Of a stretch of DNA of 64,000 bases, positions 37,625 to 48,197 are shown one piece after another; the first letter of the stretch is position 1; every line of letters starts with the position of its first letter. The notes under the pieces were generated by a model. That model had not been told where the DNA came from, searched no databases, and saw only the letters and a list, made by a program, of their open reading frames with translations. The stretch is from Ahaetulla prasina. Lineage: Eukaryota; Chordata; Lepidosauria; Squamata; Colubridae. The DNA lies in the NCBI RefSeq assembly GCF_028640845.1, contig NC_080546.1, forward strand, positions 31,145,020 to 31,209,019, given 5' to 3'. Position numbers and translations under genes: made by a program.

Positions 37625-39460
37625 CCAACAGCTCAGGCAGGGCTGTGGTCACGCAGCAAGGAGCCAGGTACGCGATCACCAAGCCCAACTGATTCCTATA
37701 GCCCCACCGCACATAAAGGGATTCACAACCGGCAATCTGAGGAATAGTGGCCTCCCTCGGCTCTAGATCCTCCTTGATAACAACCGCCACCCCCCCACCC
37801 CTACCTTGGACCCTCGGCTGATGAAATGCTCGGAAACCTGGAGGGCACATCTCAACCAGGGGGACCCCTCCCTCTGGGCCCAACCAGGTTTCCGTAATGC
37901 CCATAAGGTCCGCGGACTCCCCCTGAATAAGGTCGCAAATCAGAGGAGCCTTATTAACCATGGACCGGGCATTACATAACATCAGCCGAAGATCCAAGCT
38001 CTGAGGATCACGACCACCCGAGGAACGGGTAGGGACTGAGGGGCCGGAGCACGCGATCGCTTTCAGACATCGAACGCGTGCTCCCACAACTCGGTACGGC
38101 CCCTCCCCCCCGCCATATCTGCCTCTCCCACTTACCGTACAGATCGAACATCCCTCTAAACCTGGAACGTCCTCCCCCCCTGCCTTCAGACAAGATGGAA
38201 TAGTGTCGCGAACTAGCACAGGGGCTGGATCCCTCCCGACGGGTTTTCACCCCACCCGTCAATCCCTCCCCTTAAAAACCCTTATTTAAAAACGGTTTAA
38301 AAACCCCACAGATTCTTCTTCCTCGATGCCACCTCTCCGGGTCCCAAGACCCTCGTTAAGGCCGCCATCGATAACCCGAGGGCCATTCCTGCGAGGCGGG
38401 GAACCTCGCAGTCGGAGAAGGTCAGCGGACGAATATTTCATGCTAAAAGATTAAATAACAGTGGGGAAAAAGGTGTTCCTAGCCACTTGATGTTATCGTA
38501 GCCTGTGGACAAAGTCAGGACAGTCACAAACCAGGGCCAAATGCCCGGTAAGGGTAATAAATAAGATGGAAGTTTGGCTGATGGATTCCGCCATTCAGTA
38601 CTGCCCATAATGGATACAGCAAAAGTTTTTGCCCGCTGGTGCCGCCCATAATCAGGTCCAAGGCCGTCCACGATTGATGCCATCAATAAATAAATAAATA
38701 CCGGGGACAGGAAAAAAGTTTTCAGCCGCAGATGTCGAATGATGGTATATATAAGAGTCAGCTAAAGTTCTAAAATCCAAAATGTCCAAGCTACCTGTGT
38801 CCAATGTCTGTGGTGCCGCTGAAAATAGTCCAGCAAAACAATCCAGCCGCCAGCCGCTGATGATAAGTGCGGACCATAACGCAGCCAGACAATCCCAGAT
38901 GTTGCCAATGGAACCATCAGATGGGTGGAATCGTAGAAACCATGCTGCTGAGCCATGCCACTGAAGGATAGAGCGGCGGAACATCCAGCCGCCGATGGAC
39001 ATATGCGGCCGGCAGCAGCAAACCACGATCCAGCCCGGCCATTCCTAGCGAGCGCCGCTCCGCGCCCCTCCAGAATGGCCGGCGCCATCTACCGTTGCCG
39101 CTGCTGGTATCAGTGCCGCTGCTGCTGGTATCCAAGCCGCTGATGGTATCACTGCCGCTGGCCAGCCTACCGCACCCCCCAACTGGTCGCTGATGTCCGA
39201 GCGACCGCTGCGCCAGCCGGCTCGTTTCCGCGGGCCCGTTTCCGCGGACGCCAGCCAAAATGGCCGCCGGCAACCGTCCACCGCTCGCCCGCCTCTCCAG
39301 CCCCGTTCCCGGCAGCCGAGGGTCTAACAAGACCCAAAGATCTCATTTCGGCTGCCGGAAAGATGTTCTGTGGGGCGGCGGGCCCAGATAGCTTGAAAAC
39401 ACCCCCGAGGCATCGCGGCTAGAAAAAACGCCAACCCACCGCCTGCATGATTCTCAGATC

Positions 39461-39490
39461 GCCGCCATTTCCGCGCATGCGTAGAGAGGA
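39461..39490 (-). promoter_or_regulatory. Putative L2-B internal promoter start with YY1- and NRF1-like sites
   Basis: At the extreme 5' end of L2-B, read on the minus strand, are CGCATGCGCG (39472-39481, resembling NRF1) and AAATGGCGGC (39461-39470, a good YY1 core). The next kilobase (38900-39480) is GC- and CpG-rich. YY1 sites at the 5' edge set the start site in mammalian L1; the same role here is inference by analogy. Confidence 0.4.
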
Positions 39491-39521
39491 GAGTGACCGT
39501 GCATAGGGCATCCTGGTCCAG
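39491..39521 (-). mobile_element. L2-A: continuation after the L2-B insertion
   Basis: About 31 bp (GAGTGACCGTGCATAGGGCA and onward) continue the L2 coding sequence that stops at 33954, then end in unique sequence, so L2-A is 5' truncated here. A comparable stretch is seen uninterrupted in the neighbouring L2 at about 40293-40325. Confidence 0.7.
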
Positions 39522-39611
39522 TTTGAGGTTAATTCCAAGTTCTGCCATAGAGGCATTGTACAAAATTTATTGAGACATTAAAAACACCATGAACCAAGAA
39601 AATTTGACAAC

Positions 39612-42600
39612 TTTTTATTTTATTTATTTATTTATTTATTTAATCGTATTTATATACCGCCCTATCTCCCAAGGGACTCAGGGCGGTTTACAGGCACTAA
39701 AAACAGATAAATAGAATATAAATACAATATAAAACATTTAAAAAACTTATTCTAAAGCCCGTCCAATTAAAAATAGAAATAAAACCCAATTTAAAACCCA
39801 AAATTTAAAATCTAGCTCAGTCCTGCACAATTAAATAAGTATGTTTTAAGCCCGCGGCGGAAGGTCCGAAGGTCCGAAAGCTGACGAAGTCCGGGGGGTA
39901 GATCGTTCCAGAGGGTGGGAGCCCCCACAGAGAAGGCCCTTCCCCTGGGCGTCGCCAGACGACATTGCCTCGCTGACGGCACCCTGAGGAGACCCTCTCT
40001 GTGAGAGCGCACGGGACGGTGGGAGGTATTCGGTCGCAGTAGGCGGTCCCGTAAATAACCCGGCCCAATGCCATGGAGCGCTTTAAAGGTGGTCACCAAA
40101 ACCTTGAAGCGCACCCGGAAGGCCACAGGAAGCCAGTGCAGTCTGCGCAGGATAGGTGTCATATGGGAGCCACGAGGGGCTCCATCTATCACCCGCGCAG
40201 CTGCATTCTGGACTAACTGTAGCCTCCGGATGCCCCTCAAGGGGAGCCCCATGTAGAGAGCATTGCAGTAATCCAGGCGAGACGTCACGAGTGCGTGAGT
40301 AACCGTGGATAGGGCATCCCGGTCCAGAAAGAGGCGCAACTGGCGTACCAGGCGAACCTGGTAGAACGCTCTCCTGGAGACGGCCGTCAAATGCTCTTCT
40401 AGAGACAGCCGTTCATCCAGGAGGACGCCTAAGTTGCGGACCCTCTCCATCGGGGCCAATGACTCGCCACCGATGGTCAGCCGCGGATTTAGCTGACTGT
40501 ACCGGGATGCCGCATCCACAGCCACTCTGTCTTGGCGGGATTGAGCTTGAGCCTGTTTCTCCCCATCCAGACCCGTCGGCCTCCAGACACCGGGACAGCA
40601 CTTCGATAGCTTCGTTGGGGTGGTTCGGTGTAGAAAGTACAGCTGAGTATCATCCGCATACAGCTGATACTTCACACGAAACCACTGATGATCTCACCCA
40701 GCGGTTTCATGTAGATGTTAAACAGAAGGCGAGAGAATCGACCCCGCGGCACCCCACAAGTGAGGCGCCTCGGGGCGACCTCTGCCCCTGTCAACACCGA
40801 CTGCGACCGGTCGGAGAGATAGGAGGAGAACCACCGATAAACGGTGCCTCCCACTCCCAATCCCCCAACCGCGCAGCAGGATACCATGGTCGATGGTATC
40901 GAAAGCCGCTGAGAGGTCTAATAGGACCAGGGCAGAGGAACAACCCCTATCCCTGGCCCTCCAGAGATCATCTACCAACGCGACCAAAGCCGCCTCCGTG
41001 CTGTAACCGGTCGGAAACCGGACTGGAACGGGTCTAGATAGACAGTTTCATCCAGGTGCAAGGGAAGCTGATATGCCACCATACTCTCTACAACCTTGCC
41101 GCAGCGAAGGTTGGAGACCGGACGATAATTACCTAAAACAGCCGGGTCCAGGAAGGCTTCTTAAGGAGGGCCTCACCACCGCCTCTTTCAAGGCGGCCGG
41201 AAGACACCTCCACCAAAGAAGCGATCGAATCGCCTGAGCCAGCCTCGTGTCACCTCCCGAGTGGCCAGCACCAGCCAGGAGGGGCACGGGTCCAGTAAAC
41301 ACGTGGTGGCATTCAACCTACCCAGCAACCTGTCCATGTCCTCGGAGCCACAGGGTCAAACTCATCCCAAATAATGTCGCCAAGACCACCCTCGGCGTCT
41401 CACCCACATCACCGCAATCTTGGTCCAGACCATCCCGGTTGAACGATTTTATCGTATAGATAACCGTTAAACTCCTCAGCCCGTCCCTGCAACGGGTCAT
41501 CCCGCCCCTGATGAAGGAGGGAGCGAGTCACCAAACAGGGCGGCCGGGCGGTTATCTGCCGATGCAATGAGGGAGGAGGCGAGCTACGCCGCTTCCTCAA
41601 TGCCACTAGGTAAGTCCTAGTATAGGACTTCACTAGTGTCCGATCAGCTTCCGAACGGCTAGACCTCCAGGAACTCTCTAGGCGTCTTCTCCGGCGCTTC
41701 ATCCCCCTCCGCTCCTCGGAGAACCAAGGAGCCGGGTGGGCCCTGCGCCGGGGCAGAGGCCGCAAAGGCACGACTCGGTCTAAGGCCCCGCCGCGCCCGC
41801 TCCCAGGCCGCAACAAGTTCCTCGGCCGAGCCGTGAGCCAGACCTCAGGAAATGGCCCAAGCTCCGTCCGAACCCATCCGGGTCCATCAGGCGCCTGGGA
41901 CGGACCCAACGGATCGGTTCCGTCTCCCTGCGGTGGTGAATGGCGGTCAGAAAGTCCAGGCGAAGAAGAGAGTGATCTGACCATGACAAAGGTTCAGTGA
42001 CTATTTCCTTTAAGTCCAGATCTCTCAACCACTGACCAGAGAGAAAAATCAGGTCCAGAGTGCCACCCCCAATGTGAGTAGGGCCATCAATTACCTGGGT
42101 CAGGTCCAAGGCCGTCATGGAAGCCGTGAACTCCCGAGCCGCTGTCGATGACGGGCCGGAAGATGGCAGTTAAAGTCCCCATGACTAAAAGTCTGGGGTC
42201 TCAACTGCCACCCCGGCCAGCACCTCCAGGAGCTCGGGCAGGGCAGCTGTCACGTAGCAAGGAGCCAGGTACGCGATCAGCAAACCCATCTGACACCTAT
42301 GACCCCATCTCACAAAGAGGGATTCGCACCCGGCAATCTGAGGCACAGTGGTCTCCCTCGGCTCTAGACTCTCTCTAATCACAACCGCCACCCCACCACC
42401 CCTACCCTGGGCCCTCGGTTGATGGAATGCACGGAAACCCGGCGGGCACATCTCCACGAGGGGCACACCCCCTTCCGTGCCCAACCAGGTCTCCGTAATG
42501 CCTATAAGGTCCGCGGAACCCCCCTGAATAAGATCACAAACAAGGGGGGCTTTGTTCACCACGGACCGAGCATTGCACAACATCAACCGAAGGCCCGGGC

Positions 42601-42680
42601 TCTGAGGATCCTGACCATCCGGGGAACGGGAGAAGTCCAAGGGGTCGGAGCGCGTGATCGCTTTCAGACATCGAGCACTT
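39612..42680 (-). mobile_element. L2-C: 5'-truncated L2 LINE
   Basis: Tail and 3' hairpin at 39615-39690, C-terminal/RT at 39812-40675 ([29 protein letters not shown]), RT continuation at 40672-41000, linker at 41409-41984, and endonuclease at 41780-42730 ([42 protein letters not shown]). It ends near the 5' start of the coding region. Several frameshifts break the ORF. It keeps the endonuclease segment that L2-B has lost. It is sense to CAMK2D. Confidence 0.8.
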
Positions 42681-43849
42681 CTGGTTAAGGTATGGTTTAA
42701 ACCACATACCAGAAGACTGAGTACTCTCATATTTGCAATAAGACGTTAATTATACAAACTATACACCCCCAGTGTATTAAGCCTATTATACACAATTTTA
42801 CCTTCCTATTTGTACTAAATGCAATCTATACTTGCATATAAGCCCATCCACGGACAATCCAACCCTTGACTTTTTAACCAAAGTATCATGAAAGGTGGAT
42901 AAGGCCATCTTTTGAATTTTGATATGTTTTAATCTTCACATTTGTTTTATTTATGAGTACATCAGTTAAAATTTTGAGGGTTAGCTTATCCACAGACAGG
43001 CTTTCTGTGAGTATGTCTGGGATATATTTTTAAAAGCTGAGGGAAAAACCTACTGTATATACTTATGCATAATTAATAGTGTATATTATCTGTGTATAAG
43101 CTGAGCCCTATTTTGGGGGGGTGTATTTAGACACCTAAAAGTTTTGAGTATACTGTATATGACAAGTGATAAGGATATTAGTTACATTACTCAACAGGGT
43201 TATATATAGTATTTCTTCCCTCCCCCCACCTTCTCAATTGCCACAACATAATTCTTTCTTTAGTTCTCTCCTTTAAGGACTGAGAATCATATTCCTTGGC
43301 CATGCATTTTCTCACTTTCTAGCTCCCATATTTCAGTAGGTCCTGTTGCAGGTTGGGGTTGCATTTTTCTGAGTTGTTTATCAACCCTTATCGGGTTATA
43401 CTTTTTTGGGGGGAAGGAGAATCAATTATTCGTTGCTGATTGGTTGTAGCTGGTATACATCTTAGAATGCTTGTGAGGCTGTTAGGCTCTGGTACTTCTC
43501 ACTTCACCTGTCCTCATTGCTCATTCCACCATATGGTTTACATTCAGTTTCAGCTCCTCCATGCACAACTTGCTTCTCCTTCAGTTTTTCAAGTCAACTC
43601 TTTTTCTTTCATCAACACCCATACTGTACGCCTTCAAAATTTATCTTCATTTCTCTGCAGCACAAGTGTGACCCTCTCCATTGTTAAAATCCCAAGGGAC
43701 ACAAAATCATAGAGAGGGAAAACTCATGTTGGCAATTTCAAGTTTTTTTCTGTCACAAACCTGCTTCAACAAAGGTTTCAAACCTACTGATTAAAGCAAG
43801 AGCAATTTATCTCCTAATTTTGTACGGAGCCTACATCTCCTTGTTATAT
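42681..43849 (-). other. CAMK2D: CAMK2D large intron, unassigned
   Basis: No exon recognised. A weak likeness to CCTGTATATAC-type repeat flanks is seen around 43050-43150 but not enough to name it. Confidence 0.45.
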
Positions 43850-44225
43850 ATGCTTACAACCACAACTGAGCCCTAAATTTCTGTTGTTAAGGGAGACATT
43901 TGTTTTGTCCTATTTTATGACTTTTCTTGACTCAGTTGTTAAAGGAGTCATTGCAGTTGTTAAGTTAGTATCCTGATTGTTAAGTGAATCTGGCTTTCCC
44001 ATTGACTTTGCTTGTTAGAAGGTCACAAAAGGGGATCACATGATCTTGGGACACAGCGACGGTCACAAATATGAACCAGTTGCCAAGCATCTGAATTTTG
44101 ATCACATGATCATGGGGATGCTAGAAAGGTAGTAACTGTGAAAAACGGTCATAAGTCACTTTTTCCAGTGCCATTGTAGCTTTGAATGGTCACTAAATGA
44201 ACTGTTGTAAGTCGAGGACTACCTT
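43850..44225. mobile_element. Tigger-like MITE
   Basis: Begins in ACAACCACAACTGAGCCC and ends TTGTAAGTCGAGGACTACC. It is in inverted orientation to the copy at 44781, about 560 bp away. Confidence 0.65.
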
Positions 44226-44522
44226 TATTCAGTCTGTACAACTAATTCAGTTTTGTAGAGTCCTTGCTTGTTGTTTGCTTGTAGATGTTTCCTTAACTGA
44301 CTAGGTAATATCATCAGCCCACAATCTCCAAGCAATCAGCCAAGATAAGAGAGCATCAAGGACTTCACAGTTTAGCTCTGAGTTACATACCCTATATTTA
44401 CGAGTTACATACCCTATATTTTTTTTCCTTGGTATTTCAAATTTTCTTGTGAATCACAGGTAGGAATGATCTGCATATTTGTATGCATATGATGGTAACT
44501 AATTATCACAAAGGTTGACTTT

Positions 44523-44683
44523 GATGTAAAGGTAAAGTGCTAGGTTTCAAACTGCTAGGTTGGCAGAAGCTGGGACAAGTAACGGAAGCTCACCCATTAC
44601 GCGGCACTAGGGATTTGAACCGCTGAACTGCCGACTTTCGATTGACAAGCTCAATGTCTTAGCCACTGAGCCACCGTGTCCCT
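44523..44683 (-). mobile_element. Sauria-type tRNA SINE
   Basis: On the minus strand: GACACGGTGGCTCAGTGGCT (A box), a B box in GCGGTTCAAATCCC, then TTCTGCCAACCTAGCAGTTT. Only the 5' two-thirds is present; the LINE-derived 3' tail is missing. It is sense to CAMK2D. Not a functional tRNA. Confidence 0.8.
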
Positions 44684-44780
44684 TTGATTTTGTTGTAAAT
44701 TAACACAAATGAACCAGATATTTCAACTTGTACTTTAAAAGAGAACAAAACTAAGCCCTTAGTAAATGATGAATTTTCTA

Positions 44781-45155
44781 CAGGTAATCCTCGACTGTTC
44801 ATTTAGTGACTGATCAGTTACAATGGCACTGAAAAAACTGACTTTTTTTTCACATCTATGACTGTTGCAGCATCCCCATGGTCACATAATCAAAATTCAG
44901 AGGCTTGGAAACTGGCATGTACTTATGACAGTTGCAGTGTCTTGAGGTCATGTGATTATTTTTTGATAACTTCTGACAAGCAAGGATAAGCCAGATTCAC
45001 TTAAAAACTGTGTTACTAACATAACAACGTAAGTGAATCACTTAACAACTAAGGCAAAAAACGTTTGTTCAATTGGGGCAAAATTCATTTAACAACTGTC
45101 TTGTTTAACAACACATATGTTGGGCTCAATTGTGATCGTAAGTTTAAGACTGTAT
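44781..45155. mobile_element. Tigger-like MITE, inverted partner of 43850
   Basis: Begins CTACAGGTAATCCTCGACTG and ends in GGGCTCAATTGTGATCGTAA. A Sauria SINE lies between it and its partner. Confidence 0.65.
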
Positions 45156-45543
45156 AATATTACTTGTATAGTATTCAGTGAATACTCAAAAAGAACATTC
45201 CTAGCAATTTGCCCATTAGATCTTACAATTAATTTTTAAGAATTAGTTTAATTCTCTCTTGATGTTCTGTCTTGATGTTTATAGGACATGGCCTTGGAAA
45301 TCATCTAGGTGGAGATAAAATGAAGGAAATATCATATTAAGGAATGGTATATTTTAACTGGAGAGGTAAAAGCATCTCCATATACAAGCATCCCATCTGA
45401 CAAGAAACCACAATAAGTGGGCATATTCATGAAATTGAGCAGGTACAGTAAATTTACTAGAATATGAACTCTTTCTTGTCATATATGAAGTCCATAAAAG
45501 TTGCAATCTAGGTCACCCATCTGCAGTATAACATCCTCTAAAT

Positions 45544-45830
45544 CAGGGGTGTCAAACTGAAGGCCCGCAGGCCAGATTTGGCCCACAGGGTGCTTAGATC
45601 TGGGCCGCAGGTCTGCCCTAGAAACAGCAAAGGACTGGCCCCAGTGCCTCTCCCAGAGAAAATGGAGCTTGGGAGGGCCGTGCACAGCCTTCCCAGGCTC
45701 CATTTTCAATCGTGACGGCCTCCTGCAACCCCCTGCTAGTGAAAGCAGAGCCTGGGCAGGCCATGCCCCCCACTCAAGGTCAAACACAACCCCGATGTGG
45801 CCCCCAGTGAAATAGAGTTTGGTACCCCTG
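45544..45830. mobile_element. hAT-type MITE, TGTCAAACTC family
   Basis: Ends CAGGGGTGTCAAACT and GAGTTTGGTACCCCTG; exact 8-bp duplication CTCTAAAT at 45536-45543 and 45831-45838. Confidence 0.88.
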
Positions 45831-45838
45831 CTCTAAAT

Positions 45839-47001
45839 TGCTGGGGAAAATAAACTAACTTTGGACAATTGTAGATAAATATGATGGGCTATTTTCATAC
45901 CACATATTTGGTTGAAAATTGACTTAAGCTTGATTGCGTTAAGACTATAATTTGATTACTGGTAAACAGTCTTTGAATTTCATACAGAAAAAAATCATAA
46001 GAAATATTTAACTTTGAAAAACAGATTATTCTGACATTGCTTACTACAAAAAAGAAGCCAGGGACTCTTTTTAATGCATGTAAATATTTTTATGTTGCTT
46101 TTAAACAGCATGAACAATTCTCTGTACAGTGATCTGGCTTTCATATTTCTGGATCTCCAAGCAATTCATTCAGTAATGAACTAGCAAGAGTATTAAGATA
46201 GCTGATTCTCTCTTCAATTTCCTAAGAAGCAAAGATCCTCCTGAGATTCAATGCATGTTTAGTGAAAACGCAAACACTTCATTCCCTAAAATGAAAACCA
46301 ATAAAGTTACTGTATATCTTTTATTCAAACGTACTAATGGATATGGGTAACTCTTCAATTGTAACAGTTGCATTAGAATAACTGACACCTGGCTACAGGT
46401 AAATAAATAATTACCCTTTCCCAAACATGTAAATACTACTTCTCCATTTGGCCTGAATCTTGATTACAGATATGGGATCACTGCCATGGAAAAAGTCTGT
46501 TTCAAATGCAACGGCAAGATTTTGGGAGAGCCAAAAAGCCAAAAATTTATATTCCCACATATTTTAGATTCACTATAAAATTGCTAGCCAGCACTGAGGA
46601 GGCAATTTTTTTTATAACTATCTTTAAATTAGTGACACTATAAGTGAGAACACACCGCATGTGAATTTCTGGGATAGGTTCTTCTGGGATCAACCGGTTA
46701 TTTTTAATATTGACTATAATTTTTAAACATTTCTTCTTTTGTAACATCTTGTCTTAGACTCTAACACAATCGCTGTTCAAAAACAGAAAAATGAGACCCT
46801 GCTCCTGATGAAATCAACTCAAGTCAAGGAATGAGTTTGATTAAAAATGGTAGGAATCATCATTGCATCCTTTCTCTCTTTCTTTTCTGCCATTTCCCTC
46901 CATTTTAACAGCAAAGAAATCCTTACTCTGAGAAAAAGACCATGGGAAATAAGAAGATGGGAAAGGATATTCTGTGAGTTATCTTTTGTGAGAAATCTTG
47001 G
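45839..47001 (-). other. CAMK2D: CAMK2D large intron, unassigned
   Basis: AT-rich, nothing recognised. Confidence 0.5.
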
Positions 47002-47009
47002 GACTTGCA

Positions 47010-47198
47010 CAGGGGTGAAATGTTACCGATTCGGAGTGGTTCGGCTGAACTGGTAGTGATGGCAGCGCGAGGCTCTGCCACCCGCCCAGTCGTCATGTTT
47101 TTTACCCCCTGTACATGCGTAGAAGGGTTTGCGCAGAAGGTCCGTGCTTGCACATGCACTTCTGAATCGGTGAAGAAGGTAAATAGATTTCATCCCTG
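47010..47198. mobile_element. hAT-type MITE, ACCGGTTC family, short
   Basis: Ends CAGGGGTGAAATGTTACCG and GATTTCATCCCTG; duplication GACTTGCA / GGCTTGCA (7 of 8). Confidence 0.8.
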
Positions 47199-47447
47199 GG
47201 CTTGCAGCTTACACCTAATTACACCAGGAAGGATTTGGAATCATAGAGGGCCTCCAACCATTGCTTTTCTTTCATTCTCAGTACAGTACAAGGCTTTCCT
47301 TTTTGGGAGGAGGGGGAGAAAGAAATCAAGGAGTTAATGGGAAGATTAAAAAATAATTAAGATTTCAAACAGATTCTGGAATCTGAGATCTACCCAATGT
47401 ATCTCCAGTCATAAAAGCTAATTGAGATGACTCTGGATCTCTTAGCT

Positions 47448-47579
47448 CAGTGGTGTCAAACTCACAGTCGTGTTGTCATCACATGATGTATCGCGACTCC
47501 CCTCCCACTTCGCAAAACTGGGGTTGTGAATGGCCAGTGCGTGACACATCTGGCCCACGGGCCGTGAGTGACACCCCTG
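47448..47579. mobile_element. Short hAT-type MITE, TGTCAAACTC family
   Basis: 132 bp; ends CAGTGGTGTCAAACTC and GAGTGACACCCCTG; exact 8-bp duplication TCTTAGCT at 47440-47447 and 47580-47587. Confidence 0.88.
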
Positions 47580-47640
47580 TCTTAGCTTGAATCACTTCAC
47601 AGGGTTAGTTTCTGTGTGGAGCACAAAGGGAGAGATGGTA

Positions 47641-47901
47641 CCCTGTATCCCTGAAAATAAGACATCCCCTGATAATAAGACCAATTGGGCTTTAGAGCAC
47701 ATGCACTAAAATAAGCCTACTCCCTAAAATAAGTCCTCCCCGAAAATATTTAAATGCAGAGCTGGAAATCAGGTAAGACAGCAAGAAGAGCCCCAACTTA
47801 CTCCACGCGCCCCAATAAAACCTCCCCGAAAATAAGGCCAAGCACTTATTTCAGGGTTCAAAAAAATATAAGACAGGGTCTTATTTTTGGGGAAACACAG
47901 G
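47641..47901 (+). mobile_element. MITE of mariner type (CCCGAAAATAAGAC ends)
   Basis: Left end CCCTGTATCCCTGAAAATAA, right end TTATTTTTGGGGAAACACAGG, flanked by TA on both sides. It is in the opposite orientation to the copy at 2489. Confidence 0.7.
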
Positions 47902-48072
47902 TATGTATGTTACCTTGAGCTCTTGGAGGAAAGACAGGGTTTAAATCTAATAAACAAACAATCCTACATTTGAACTCACTGAATTTTTTTTTTAACCTAT
48001 ACCTGGGAAACGAGACGCATCTCAAGTATTTCTACATAAGCAAGACACAGACCTGCTTTCCTGGGGGAGGTT

Positions 48073-48197
48073 TCACTCTCCCTCTGTGCCCAAAGTTTGG
48101 TTATGGATGCTGTGTAGAGCATCCTCATTAGCCTCATCCATTTCACAGATGTTTTCCGAATCAACAACACCATCTAGAAAAGGGCTGCAATATCCAT
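48073..48197 (-). CDS. Candidate alternative 3' exon of CAMK2D with in-frame stop
   Basis: On the minus strand the sequence TTTCTTCTTATTAG (a strong pyrimidine tract and acceptor) ends at 48198. If the exon at 54330, which leaves in phase 1 with a G, is spliced here, the reading frame is Asp followed by 40 codons beginning GYCSPFLDGVVDSENICEMD, ending in TGA at 48075-48073. The peptide is acidic and low in repeats. Possible donors past the stop are CAG/GTCTGT (exon end 48053) and CAG/GTATAG (exon end 48003). A protein made this way would keep kinase, calmodulin segment and linker but lack the hub. I do not recognise this peptide from known CaMKII isoforms. It may be a genuine alternative end, a poison exon, or chance: a 40-codon open frame alone is weak evidence. 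Confidence 0.4.

Larger units (their letters stand above)
33955..39490 (-). mobile_element. L2-B: long L2 with tandem duplication and CpG-rich 5' end
   Basis: Tail and hairpin at about 33960-34030; C-terminal and RT coding at 34156-35051 ([10 protein letters not shown]); upstream RT and linker at 35155-35991; a second copy of the same segments at 36185-37575; endonuclease N-terminal part at 37515-38219 ([29 protein letters not shown]); then 5' UTR to 39490. Between the GTTCCTC and AGTCTGGGG anchors it lacks about 365 bp of endonuclease coding that the neighbouring L2 (near 41824-42190) has. Frames are broken by many single-base indels, so no intact ORF. It inserted into L2-A. It is in the sense direction of CAMK2D within the 24.7-kb intron. 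Confidence 0.75.

Noticed and set aside
38900..39480. CpG-island-like region considered as a host gene promoter
   Set aside because: It is bounded exactly by the edges of L2-B and points into that LINE, so it is best explained as the L2 5' UTR.
44523..44683. tRNA-like A and B boxes considered as a tRNA gene
   Set aside because: The head is continuous with a Sauria SINE body and does not form a proper cloverleaf end; same for 29794 and 7272.
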